In this document: positions 56,039-62,432 of the stretch, piece after piece
Layout: the number at the start of each line of letters is the position of its first letter
Position numbering within the stretch: position 1 is the stretch's first letter
Assembly: GCA_020832415.1 (NCBI GenBank)
Contig: JAFIES010000137.1
Location: 1 to 62,432 of the forward strand
Length of the DNA stretch: 62,432 nt
Origin: Balneolaceae bacterium
GTDB lineage: Bacteria; Bacteroidota; Rhodothermia; Balneolales; Balneolaceae
Direction of reading: 5' to 3'
Program-made: the position numbers and the translations under genes
Notes under the pieces: model-generated
What the model saw: only the letters and a program-made list of their open reading frames with translations
Told to the model about the DNA's origin: nothing
Database searches by the model: none

Positions 56039-57190
56039 TTATCTCAATGAGAGCGATCGCAACGGCCGCTCAAGTACTCTGTCGCCTTCGGTCAGCCCCT
56101 CTTTCACCGCAACTGTAATGGCATCACTCAGGCCAAGCTCCACCTCCTTTTCAACACGGCTCGATGGCTCTGCACCCGGCACTTCAACGAATGTTTTGCC
56201 ATCTCTCATAATCACAACCCGTTCGGGGATGGTTATGGTGTTATCCATTCGCTCGATGATAATATCGGCATTGGCAGAATAGCCGGCCCGCAGTACAGCG
56301 CCATTTGCATCTGTAATCACAATCTCAATCGGAAAAACAGTTGCATTATCCTGGGTTCTCGCTTTCAACGAAATACGGGAAACTTCACCCTGAACCCTGA
56401 CATTTGGCATTGCACCGATTTTAATTTCAGCACGCATCCCCTCTTCAAGTTTGCCAACATCAATTTCATCAACTGTTCCTTTAAAGAGCAGCCTCTCCAT
56501 ACCTGCTATACTCATCAGCGCAGTACCTGCCTGGTAGGATGTAAGCGGAACAACCGGTTCTCCAATATCAACCATTTTTTCGAGAATGAAGCCGTCAATA
56601 GGCGAGCGAATGATCGATTCAATAACTGTATCACCGATAGAGATGCGACCCGATTCAAGAAGGTCTAACCTCTCACGATTTATCTGAAGGCGAACATCCA
56701 CATCGTGATATCGCTGCTCCATCTGATCGAACTCCTGCTGTGATACAAGATTTCGCTCCCGCAAAACCCGCTTCCGTTCCAGTTCACGCTCAACGTTATT
56801 TTTCTCAATCTGGGTACGCTCCAGATTTCGTTTTGCCTCGGCAAGTTCAAGAGGGGTTGGGTCGGGGCGCACTTCAATAAGCGGCTCACCTGCCCGCACA
56901 TAATCGCCCGGCTGGGCAAATATTTTGCTAACCACGCCGGAAATTTTCGATTTGATTTCAATTTCATTTTCCGGCTCGATATTGCCAACAGCAAGGGCTT
57001 TCTCCACAACCGTTCCGATTTCTGCCACAACATATGGATCGGTTTTATCGTGGTCTGAAGCGGAGCGGCTTTGAAGATAAATAAATGCCCCGCTTGCCAT
57101 TACTATGATCAAGGAAAGGGTAATCCAAACTCGTTTTCGTTTCATCTTCAGCATCCGTTTTATTGATTGGTAAACTTTGTTGTTTAACAA
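56039..57190 (-). CDS. HlyD/MacA-type periplasmic adaptor protein
   Basis: In this 383-residue protein the membrane anchor lies at about 22-40, after a basic MKRKRVWITL. The lipoyl half (VGNIEPENEIEIKSKISGVVSKIF) is followed by a coiled coil (about 115-185, ERTQIEKNNVERELERKRV) and the second half SPIDGFILEKMVDIGEPV. It is the adaptor of the two downstream permeases. ATG at 57190 gives 15 extra basic residues before the likely alternative start MKRKRV. No TolC gene follows here; the nearest is at 25373. Confidence 0.88.
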   Translation of the reverse strand: MLNNKVYQSIKRMLKMKRKRVWITLSLIIVMASGAFIYLQSRSASDHDKTDPYVVAEIGTVVEKALAVGNIEPENEIEIKSKISGVVSKIFAQPGDYVRAGEPLIEVRPDPTPLELAEAKRNLERTQIEKNNVERELERKRVLRERNLVSQQEFDQMEQRYHDVDVRLQINRERLDLLESGRISIGDTVIESIIRSPIDGFILEKMVDIGEPVVPLTSYQAGTALMSIAGMERLLFKGTVDEIDVGKLEEGMRAEIKIGAMPNVRVQGEVSRISLKARTQDNATVFPIEIVITDANGAVLRAGYSANADIIIERMDNTITIPERVVIMRDGKTFVEVPGAEPSSRVEKEVELGLSDAITVAVKEGLTEGDRVLERPLRSLSLR

Positions 57191-57365
57191 TCTCTACGGA
57201 AGTTTTTGGGCGAGGTTACTGCTCACTACACCGGAAACGAAAAAAAGTTGGTGAGAAAAAGAACATTTTTTGGCAGAAGTACTTTAAAAATCAGCACTCT
57301 CTGTAGTAAATAAAATTACCGGAAAAAATTTTCGATAACCGAAAGTATTCAGGAGAAAATATTCC

Positions 57366-57854
57366 CTATTTCATATTTACAAACTGGAGCGGTATGCCAA
57401 AATCTTTTCCTTTAAGATGCTGTATCACATCCTGCAACTCATCAATTTTTTTCCCTGTAACACGTACCTGTTCGTCCTGAATGGCCGGCTGCACTTTGAG
57501 TTTGAGTGATTTGATCTCCTTCACAATTTTTTTGGCTGTTTCGCGATCGATACCCTCTTTAATGGCTGCCGTCATTTTAACATGACCCTGGCTGGTTCCC
57601 TCTTCATCGCCATACTCCATAACTTTGGGCTCGAGGCTGCGCTTGATGAAATGTTTGATCAGCATGTCTTTCATCGCACGTAATTTCATGCTCTCCTCTG
57701 CCGACATTTTGATGGTTTTTGACTTTTTATCGTACTCGGCTTCGGCGTGAAGACCTCGAAAATCATATCGGGTAGATACTTCTTTCAGTGTATTATTAAC
57801 GGCATTGTCCACTTCCTGATGGTTAATTTCATTTACTATGTCGAATGATGCCAT
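57366..57854 (-). CDS. yajQ: YajQ family nucleotide-binding protein
   Basis: This 162-residue protein begins MASFDIVNEINHQEVDNA and contains STRYDFRG, VRVTGKKIDELQDVI and KDFGIPLQFVN, all YajQ (UPF0234) signatures with the normal length. YajQ proteins bind nucleotides, in some cases cyclic di-GMP, and have been linked to signalling or phage-related functions. The role here is unassigned. The gene stands alone on the minus strand. Confidence 0.93.
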   Translation of the reverse strand: MASFDIVNEINHQEVDNAVNNTLKEVSTRYDFRGLHAEAEYDKKSKTIKMSAEESMKLRAMKDMLIKHFIKRSLEPKVMEYGDEEGTSQGHVKMTAAIKEGIDRETAKKIVKEIKSLKLKVQPAIQDEQVRVTGKKIDELQDVIQHLKGKDFGIPLQFVNMK

Positions 57855-57957
57855 GTGTTTAAGAATCTCTGTTTGTGTTTGAATTTTACACTAAAAAAGA
57901 TAATAATAATCAAGTGATTTGTCTGTCCGAAAAAGTGTAAAACAATAATAAGGCAAC

Positions 57958-58254
57958 ATGGATCTCCAATCCCTTCTGGTTCTGCTTGAAATTACCTTTC
58001 CGTTTATCGGTGTTGCAGTGATTATTATTCTTGCTAAAAAGTATGAAGGGAAGGAGAGGTGGATTGTGCTCATTTTAGGGCCGGGACTTCTGCTCGTATT
58101 GAACTATCTGTTCATCGCATACGATATTATCGACGGAAACCTGCTTACAGTTACAATAATGGCGCTCATGCTAGTTGGTGCCTGGTATTACTACATAGCT
58201 CTTGTAATTGTTGGTCTGATTCTTTGGTGGAGAGGCAGCAGAGAAAATAAATAA
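57958..58254 (+). CDS. Small hypothetical membrane protein (98 aa)
   Basis: Three predicted transmembrane segments (about 5-25, 35-53 and 65-92) are joined by short polar loops (KKYEGKER, DIIDGN), with a short basic tail WWRGSRENK. No family is recognised. It is divergent from yajQ by about 100 bases. A GC-rich hairpin (TACCCC/GGGGGTA at 58288-58307) lies 33 bases after the stop and may end transcription. Confidence 0.55.
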   Translation: MDLQSLLVLLEITFPFIGVAVIIILAKKYEGKERWIVLILGPGLLLVLNYLFIAYDIIDGNLLTVTIMALMLVGAWYYYIALVIVGLILWWRGSRENK

Positions 58255-58822
58255 CCTGAGCTTCAGATATGGATATAGATCTAATAGTACCCCTTAAAAA
58301 GGGGGTATTATTTGTAAACTGAATACGAACAGATTCTATTTTCACCCTCTTATCTGAACCCTTCTGTTTGATGGGTAACTATAGTTGCGTTAAAATGAAT
58401 CTAAATCTATCAGTTGCTAAAAAATTGATTGCTGGCAAGTAATTTCCCTTTTCCCGAAGCGGTCGTGACAGGTTAGAGCGACAGGTTCACGCGCGTTCAA
58501 CACCGGAAAGAAGGATTTGTTGACAGGAGTTGATTAAGGAAAGAAAATTAGTACAGAGAACGCGGTTACCGGTTAAAAATATCTTTATTAAGAACCTGCG
58601 AGAGTCCGGTTGGTCCTCGCAGAGTTTGCCTTCATGGCAAGGGAATCTTTCTGGACATACGTCCGGCGCTTAAACTGCATTGGTAGGTAAAAAATGCTGC
58701 GATGTGTAATCATCTAAACAACCCGAATATTTAACTGAATGTTTACATTAAATTTCTTTCTTTTGAAATAGCTTAATTGTAGATGCCCAAACTTCAACGC
58801 TAATTCTATCCACTCATCCATT
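58255..58822. other. Hairpin-rich intergenic region before the phosphoesterase gene
   Basis: A 568-base stretch has no convincing ORF. It has a possible terminator TACCCC-n7-GGGGGTA (58288-58307), then a cluster of stems at about 58595-58670: GCGAG/CTCGC (58598-58620), TTGCC/GGCAA near 58626-58640 and CTGGAC/GTCCGG near 58650-58666. A direct repeat GACAGGTT occurs at about 58467 and 58480. The stems are consecutive and on the same strand as the downstream gene, so an untranslated structured RNA or leader is possible. I recognise no known riboswitch class. Confidence 0.35.
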
Positions 58823-60361
58823 ATGTCTGATCAAAATTCCAAAAAGAAATTTCTCAGCTCAAGGCGCGAATTTTTAAGGAAGGCCGGGCTGCTGTCCAGT
58901 GCCGGTTTGTTGCCGATGATTCTTCCCGCCGAAAAAGCCATTGCTGAGCCATATCAAAGAAAACAGAATGAGGCTGCCCTTGTTCCCGGCAAACCGGTCC
59001 GGATTCGGGGCCAGGTAACATCAGAAGGATCTCCGCTTGCCAAGATTGCCGTAACCGATGGCCTCCGGATTACTGAAACTAACAACGACGGTACATACGA
59101 ATTGTATTCCGACGGACGACGGCCTTTCGTATATATCACAATACCGGCAGGGTATAATATTCCGATAAACCCAACCGGTACAGCCCGGTTCTTTGAGCGA
59201 ATCAAGCCTGGAAATGATGACATTGCAGAAATCTCGTTCGAACTGGAGCCGCGGCGTGTTAGTGATGACCATCACCACTTTTTGCTGCTTGCTGATCCGC
59301 AAACCCAAAATATGTATGAAGTGGAACGGTTTCACTCCGAAACCGTTCCAGACATCGCAAATCTGGTACCCCAATTTGGTGATAAACCGGCATTTGGTAT
59401 TGGCTGTGGTGATTTGATGTTCGATGATCTGGATCTGTTCCCGGAGTATGAAAAAGCCGTCTACAAATCCGGAATTCCTTTTTTCCAGGTACTTGGCAAC
59501 CACGATATTCTGTTTGACGTACGTTCTACCGAGGCATCCTATGAAGTATTTTATGAATATTTCGGACCGGCTTACTACTCGTTTGACATGGGTGAGATTC
59601 ATTATGTGGTGTTGAACGATATTTTCTGGCACGGTAAAGGATACGTTGGCTACATCGACAGGGATCAGCTCGACTGGCTGAAGGCCGATCTTGCACGGGT
59701 TGAAGCCGGACGTACGGTTGTGGTATCCTTGCATATCCCTGTACTGAGTATGCAATACCGGCGTCTGGGGCATAACAACCCACCCACACATATTTCTGTT
59801 CAAAACAGGGAAGAGCTCTACAGGCTGCTTGAGCCATACCAGGCACATGTGCTTTCGGCGCATACTCACGAACACGAGCACGTATTTGAAAACGGCATTC
59901 ATGAGCATATTCACGGAACCGTGTGCGGAGCCTGGTGGAGCGGACCCATCTGCTGGGATGGCACTCCAAACGGATACGGCCTGTATGAAGCGCGAGGCAG
60001 TGAATTGCGGTGGACCTATAAATCTACCGGTTTCGATCTGGATCACCAGATGAGGGTATACAAAAAAGGGAGCGATCCGGATGCGCCCCACGAAATAGTT
60101 GCCAATGTGTGGGACTGGGAGCCCGAATGGAACGTAGTTTGGTACGAAGGAGGCGATCGCCGGGGCCGTATGAGCCAGCGTCTTGGGCGCGACCCAAAAT
60201 CGGTAGAACTCCACTCCGGAAGCGACAAACCCGAGCGCAGGACCTGGGTAAACCCCCAGCTAACCAATCACCTTTTTTACGCGCCGGTTTCCGGTGCTGA
60301 AAGCGACATCGTTGTGGAAGCAACCAACCGCTGGGGCGACGTATTTACCGGAAAGATTTGA
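58823..60361 (+). CDS. Tat-exported calcineurin-like phosphoesterase
   Basis: This 512-residue protein begins with the twin-arginine motif SRREFLRKAG (about residues 13-22) and a hydrophobic h-region. An N-terminal beta domain (about 55-140) precedes the metallophosphatase core, whose metal-site blocks are DPQT (HFLLLADPQ), GCGDLMFDDLD, GNHD (LGNHDILFDV), VVSLHIPV and HTHEHEH. A C-terminal domain follows (about 400-512). The substrate is unknown; related enzymes act on phosphodiesters or nucleotide sugars. The TGA stop lies in a 13-base identity with a tRNA-Pro-derived repeat (60355-60367). Confidence 0.9.
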   Translation: MSDQNSKKKFLSSRREFLRKAGLLSSAGLLPMILPAEKAIAEPYQRKQNEAALVPGKPVRIRGQVTSEGSPLAKIAVTDGLRITETNNDGTYELYSDGRRPFVYITIPAGYNIPINPTGTARFFERIKPGNDDIAEISFELEPRRVSDDHHHFLLLADPQTQNMYEVERFHSETVPDIANLVPQFGDKPAFGIGCGDLMFDDLDLFPEYEKAVYKSGIPFFQVLGNHDILFDVRSTEASYEVFYEYFGPAYYSFDMGEIHYVVLNDIFWHGKGYVGYIDRDQLDWLKADLARVEAGRTVVVSLHIPVLSMQYRRLGHNNPPTHISVQNREELYRLLEPYQAHVLSAHTHEHEHVFENGIHEHIHGTVCGAWWSGPICWDGTPNGYGLYEARGSELRWTYKSTGFDLDHQMRVYKKGSDPDAPHEIVANVWDWEPEWNVVWYEGGDRRGRMSQRLGRDPKSVELHSGSDKPERRTWVNPQLTNHLFYAPVSGAESDIVVEATNRWGDVFTGKI

Positions 60362-60483
60362 ACCGCGAAACACTGCTTCGGAAAAACAATACCTGGTTTA
60401 TAGCATACTGAAGAAACAGAAAAAAGAGCCGGGTTTAATAAAACCACGGCTCCTTAATCTGGTCGAGGTGATAGGATTTTGTC
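60355..60483 (-). repeat. Degraded tRNA-Pro 3'-end/terminator repeat, copy 1
   Basis: From 60355, GATTTGAACCGCG is identical to 62255-62267. A diverged spacer follows (ACTGCTTCGGAAAAAC versus ACTGCTCCGCAAGATC), then a terminator-type hairpin GAGCCGGGTTT / AAACCACGGCTC at 60426-60452 with an A run on its left. A diverged tRNA-Pro 3' end (GGTCGAGGTGATAGGATTTT, 60461-60480) closes the unit. Order and spacing match copies at 61795-61906 and 62241-62362. Confidence 0.72.
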
Positions 60484-60639
60484 GAAGGTAACTCCATAGG
60501 TGTGAACATTACGATCAGCGCCTGGAAGTTGCCTGTTATTAACCGGAACTTGTTGGATGGCCTGATGATCAGGTATACTTATTTGAGAGATGACTTTCAG
60601 GCAAAGACAGACGAGTTAAGAGATAAGCTAAAACAAATA

Positions 60640-61194
60640 TTATTTCCCCATATCTTCGAGTAAGCGGGTTGAAAATGCAGGAAGAACTTTGCCAAATTGA
60701 ATTATTGTGTCTTCAAGCTCCTCTTCTTTTTTCCTGGCTATTTGGTTCAGTTTCATGATTACAACCTGTGGATTCATCGAGTAAAGCGTGAGCAGATAAT
60801 CCTGGGGATGCAGGGCTCTTATTCCCCATTTTTTCAGATTTTCAGGCTTAAAATCTTTCAGGTTAAATGTGATGATGATGTCCAGTTTTTCACGGACTGC
60901 TGCTGCCAAAACGTGCCTGTCCTTCTCATCATTGGTCATCAGTGGTATGAGTTCTTCATAGCCGGTAATAAAAGCTTCCGGAAAAGCATTGTTTAAAGCT
61001 TGTCTGAAAGTGTCTGCAAGCTCAGGAGACCAGCCTAACTTTTCGACGTGCGTTTTGTGAACTTCATTTAGTATTTCTTCAGTCCACTTAGGCAGAAGAA
61101 GCCGTGGCTTTTCGGCCAGTCTCAGATAAAGATCACAAACTGCATAATTTGCCAGGACGTTGGCATCCAAAAGAACTTTATAATCAGCGTTCAT
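60640..61194 (-). CDS. PIN-domain putative toxin
   Basis: This 184-residue protein starts with the PIN acidic core VLLDANVLANYA (Asp near residue 10). It has TNDEKDRHVLAAAVRE near 87-102 and ITFNLKDFKP near 110, which give the four acidic metal-binding positions. About 50 more residues follow, so it is longer than classic VapC. It overlaps the upstream helix-turn-helix gene by 11 bases, the usual arrangement of an antitoxin-toxin pair. RNA cleavage is expected from the family; the target is unknown. Confidence 0.8.
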   Translation of the reverse strand: MNADYKVLLDANVLANYAVCDLYLRLAEKPRLLLPKWTEEILNEVHKTHVEKLGWSPELADTFRQALNNAFPEAFITGYEELIPLMTNDEKDRHVLAAAVREKLDIIITFNLKDFKPENLKKWGIRALHPQDYLLTLYSMNPQVVIMKLNQIARKKEEELEDTIIQFGKVLPAFSTRLLEDMGK

Positions 61195-61627
61195 CCCCTG
61201 TATAATCGCTTTCGTACTTTTCTGCTTTGGCTATTTCGTCAAACAGTTTGTTCAATGTTTTTCTTCGTTCAGAATCTCTATTATCTGCGTACTCTTTCAG
61301 ATCCCGGAAATAAACACGGCGGTGGCTACCTACTTTGTGAAACGGGATTTCTCCGGATTCCAGCAGATCTACAAGGTGCTGCCTGGATACACCCAAAAAA
61401 TTTGCTGCTGCCTGCGTGGTAAAAGTTTCATCTTCAGGCATCATCACGATGGCCCGCCCCTGTTTCATCTGTTCTGCAATATGAATCAGCATTTTAAATA
61501 GAGGTTCGGGAAGTTCAGTCCGGTTTCCCTCCGCGTCAACCAATGCCGGTTTTCTCCTGCGAACCATTTCTAAAATGGCATTAATTTCAGAAGCTTTAAA
61601 TTGAGAGGAGTCGATTCGGTGTTCCAT
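61184..61627 (-). CDS. Helix-turn-helix (excisionase-type) antitoxin
   Basis: I start at ATG 61627 (MEHRID); the frame extends to 61720 but the extra residues are hydrophobic and unlike the family. The 147-residue product has a MerR/excisionase-type DNA-binding domain at about 69-115 (TTQAAANFLGVSRQHLVDLL, EIPFHKVGSHRRVYFRDLKEY). A helical N-terminus and a charged C-terminus are the likely toxin-binding tail. It precedes and overlaps the PIN gene. Confidence 0.77.
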   Translation of the reverse strand: MEHRIDSSQFKASEINAILEMVRRRKPALVDAEGNRTELPEPLFKMLIHIAEQMKQGRAIVMMPEDETFTTQAAANFLGVSRQHLVDLLESGEIPFHKVGSHRRVYFRDLKEYADNRDSERRKTLNKLFDEIAKAEKYESDYTGDER

Positions 61628-61794
61628 AACCCATTGATTAAATATGTTATCTATTGCATTATAACAAATAAACGCTATAAACGCTACGCTTGTTTCATCC
61701 ACGTATCTAACAGAAAGCACACCTTGCCAAAGGTGAAGTCGCAGATTGTGGACAAAACAGAAAAGACCAGGTTAGAACGATTCCGTTAATCATG

Positions 61795-61906
61795 AAGCCC
61801 CAAAGCACTGCTTCGCAAGAACAGCGTCCGTGATCCTTTTTTAAAGATCCCTAAACAAAAAAAGAGCCGGGTTTAGAAAAACCACGACTCTCTAATCTGG
61901 TCGGGA
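61795..61906 (-). repeat. Degraded tRNA-Pro 3'-end/terminator repeat, copy 2
   Basis: From left to right this unit holds the spacer AGCACTGCTTCGCAAGAACA, then GTGATCC-T(n)-AAAGATCC, an A run, and the hairpin GAGCCGGGTTT / AAACCACGACTC (61864-61890). A short tRNA-Pro 3' end (CTGGTCGGG) leads directly into a 5' tRNA-Pro fragment at 61907-61928. The spacer is closely similar to that of copy 3 at 62274-62311. On the minus strand the hairpin plus T run would act as a terminator for GIY-YIG transcription. Confidence 0.78.
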
Positions 61907-61928
61907 TGCGCTACCAGACTACGCCTAC
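61901..61928 (-). pseudogene. Internally deleted tRNA-Pro remnant
   Basis: On the plus strand, TGCGCTACC-A-GACTACGCC at 61907-61925 matches the D-arm/5' part of the tRNA-Pro at 62412-62430 with a single change. It is joined directly to TCGGG (61901-61905), the acceptor end. The anticodon arm and T arm are gone. This is a tRNA-Pro from which the middle has been lost, and it supplies the final codons and TAG stop (61911-61913) of the GIY-YIG gene. Confidence 0.8.
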
Positions 61929-62174
61929 TGTCTTCTTAATCCAATTCAGGGCTCTGGCTGGATTTTTCATATTCTTGAGTTTATACTCTATGCGCATCGC
62001 TTCACTTTTGGAATTACATTGAATCGATCCCACCAATACCCAAGGACCTTTACCACGTGTATATCTGTTTTGAGTGGAGTTATGACTTTTAATCCGCTCA
62101 GCAAGATCTGAAGTGTGCCCATAATAATGACGGTTTGTTGAAGCAGATTTAATGATATAAGCGTGATAATTCAT
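61911..62174 (-). CDS. Small GIY-YIG nuclease-domain protein
   Basis: This 87-residue protein has the N-terminal motif HAYIIKSASTNRHYYGHT (the Y-x-x-x...YYG form of GIY-YIG), RIKSHNS (Arg and His positions), and SEAMRIEYKLKNM with the catalytic Glu. This is the minimal GIY-YIG fold seen in YhbQ/UPF0213-like proteins. The final residues VGVVW and the stop are encoded by a tRNA-Pro fragment, so the 3' end of the gene coincides with tRNA-derived DNA. The gene lies between two tRNA-Pro repeat copies. Confidence 0.85.
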   Translation of the reverse strand: MNYHAYIIKSASTNRHYYGHTSDLAERIKSHNSTQNRYTRGKGPWVLVGSIQCNSKSEAMRIEYKLKNMKNPARALNWIKKTVGVVW

Positions 62175-62199
62175 CCCCTCATCAATTAAATTATATAAA

Positions 62200-62236
62200 T
62201 AAAAAAAGGGATATCATTTCCAATGTCCCTTTTTTC
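62200..62236. terminator. Bidirectional terminator-like hairpin
   Basis: AGGGA (62207-62211) pairs with TCCCT (62226-62230), and the stem extends inward through T-G, A-T and T-A pairs. It is flanked by A7 on the left and T6 on the right, so it can terminate in both directions. It lies between the GIY-YIG start (62174) and repeat copy 3 (62241), and would stop read-through from the tRNA side. Confidence 0.65.
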
Positions 62237-62240
62237 TCGT

Positions 62241-62362
62241 TGTCGGGGCGACAGGATTTGAACCGCGGAGTACTGCTCCGCAAGATCAACGTCTGTGATC
62301 CTTTTAAAGATCCCACAAACAAAAAAAGAGCTGGGTTTAGAAAAACCACAGCTCTTTGATCT
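62241..62362 (-). repeat. tRNA-Pro 3'-end/terminator repeat, copy 3 (nearest to the tRNA)
   Basis: TGTCGGGGCGACAGGATTTG followed by AACC at 62241-62264 is identical to the functional tRNA-Pro 3' region at 62363-62386, giving a 122-base period. Between them lie the spacer (ACTGCTCCGCAAGATCAACG) and the terminator hairpin 62328-62354. The 5' half of the tRNA is missing at the left end, so only the T arm and acceptor 3' strand are duplicated. This is the least degraded copy. Confidence 0.85.
62320..62354 (-). terminator. tRNA-Pro terminator
   Basis: GAGCTG (62328-62333) pairs with CAGCTC (62349-62354), and GGTTT/AAACC pairs inside the stem. An A run (62320-62327) reads as a T run on the minus strand. 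It lies about 10 bases after the 3' end of tRNA-Pro on the same strand, so it is the tRNA's intrinsic terminator. The copies at 60426-60452 and 61864-61890 derive from it. Confidence 0.82.
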
Positions 62363-62364
62363 TG

Positions 62365-62432
62365 TCGGGGCGACAGGATTTGAACCTGCGACCCCTCGGC
62401 CCCCAGCCGAGTGCGCTACCGGACTACGCCAC
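62365..62432 (-). tRNA. tRNA-Pro(GGG), 5' end cut by the window edge
   Basis: Read on the minus strand, the sequence has D arm GCGTAGTCCGGTAGCGC and anticodon arm CTCGG-CTGGGGG-CCGAG with anticodon GGG. The T arm is GCAGG-TTCAAAT-CCTGT, and the acceptor 3' strand CGCCCCG is followed by discriminator A at 62365. Only about six 5' acceptor bases lie outside the window. CCA is not encoded in full (CA then A follow). It is followed by its own terminator and a partial duplicate. Confidence 0.93.

Noticed and set aside
58441-58530. Possible tRNA or riboswitch in the GACAGGTT repeat region
   Set aside because: No cloverleaf, anticodon arm or known aptamer core can be drawn; it is kept only as part of the unassigned stem-rich region.
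60502-60663. GTG-initiated 54-codon frame on the plus strand
   Set aside because: It overlaps the PIN stop region, lacks a ribosome-binding site and recognisable motif, and the composition looks non-coding.
1-62432. CRISPR arrays
   Set aside because: I saw no run of regularly spaced short direct repeats; the only repeats are the lipoyl duplication, the two MITE-like elements, the DUF1684 paralogues and the tRNA-derived units.

Overview
The window looks like a contiguous chromosomal segment of a moderately low-GC bacterium of the Bacteroidota/Balneolota/Rhodothermota lineage. Balneolota-like is my best guess. The clues are a GldA/GldF/GldG-type ABC module, DUF1684 lipoproteins, an M56 peptidase with ExbD/TolR-like domains, weak or absent Shine-Dalgarno sequences at many starts, and mid-40s GC by eye. 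This placement is inference; there is no rRNA here to anchor it.

Layout. 1-5824: housekeeping and stress genes (RadC, an ECF sigma/anti-sigma-like pair, polyphosphate kinase, RuvB). 5976-7252: a small exported ORF and an exported amidohydrolase with a strikingly GC-rich core. 7339-12905: S-adenosylmethionine synthetase, then a Gld-like ABC transporter operon interrupted by a HicA/HicB toxin-antitoxin pair. 13013-16705: universal stress protein, a degraded thioredoxin-like remnant, and a BlaI-type repressor with an M56 peptidase carrying three C-terminal ExbD/TolR-like repeats. 16721-22163: AbgT transporter, a dihydrolipoyl acyltransferase, and pantothenate genes panC-panD. 22504-26860: an RND-like adaptor, a MacB-type permease and a TolC-type outer membrane protein without a local ATPase. 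26926-34934 (minus strand): M20 dipeptidase, two tandem DUF1684 lipoproteins, an SxtJ/DUF5989/carbamoyltransferase cluster and a membrane glycerophosphodiester phosphodiesterase.

35059-41794: a tightly packed plus-strand cluster of a C39-like peptidase, a RimK-like ATP-grasp ligase, a GCS2-type ligase and an N-formylglutamate amidohydrolase-like enzyme. A three-gene NitT/TauT-type ABC transporter follows. The enzyme set suggests a peptide or amide ligation/hydrolysis pathway whose product is not known to me. 41796-45164: a DASS anion symporter with a receiver-only regulator and a histidine kinase that carries a cyclic-nucleotide-binding domain. 45385-53245: ferredoxin-like protein, PdxH, a nucleotidyltransferase-family protein, MnmE, TrpB2, and a serine acetyltransferase/cysteine synthase pair. 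53302-57190: two MacB-type permeases and an HlyD adaptor. 57366-60361: YajQ, a small membrane protein and a Tat-exported phosphoesterase.

Two points stand out at the DNA level. First, two non-autonomous mobile elements (30926-31099 and 54563-54763) share terminal inverted repeats, each has a 7-bp target duplication, and each lies in a short gap between co-directional genes. Second, the last 2 kb (60355-62432) is a tRNA-Pro(GGG) locus. Its 3' end plus terminator has been copied in degraded form at least three times, with a PIN toxin/antitoxin pair and a small GIY-YIG nuclease lying between copies. The stop codon of the GIY-YIG gene lies inside a tRNA-Pro fragment.
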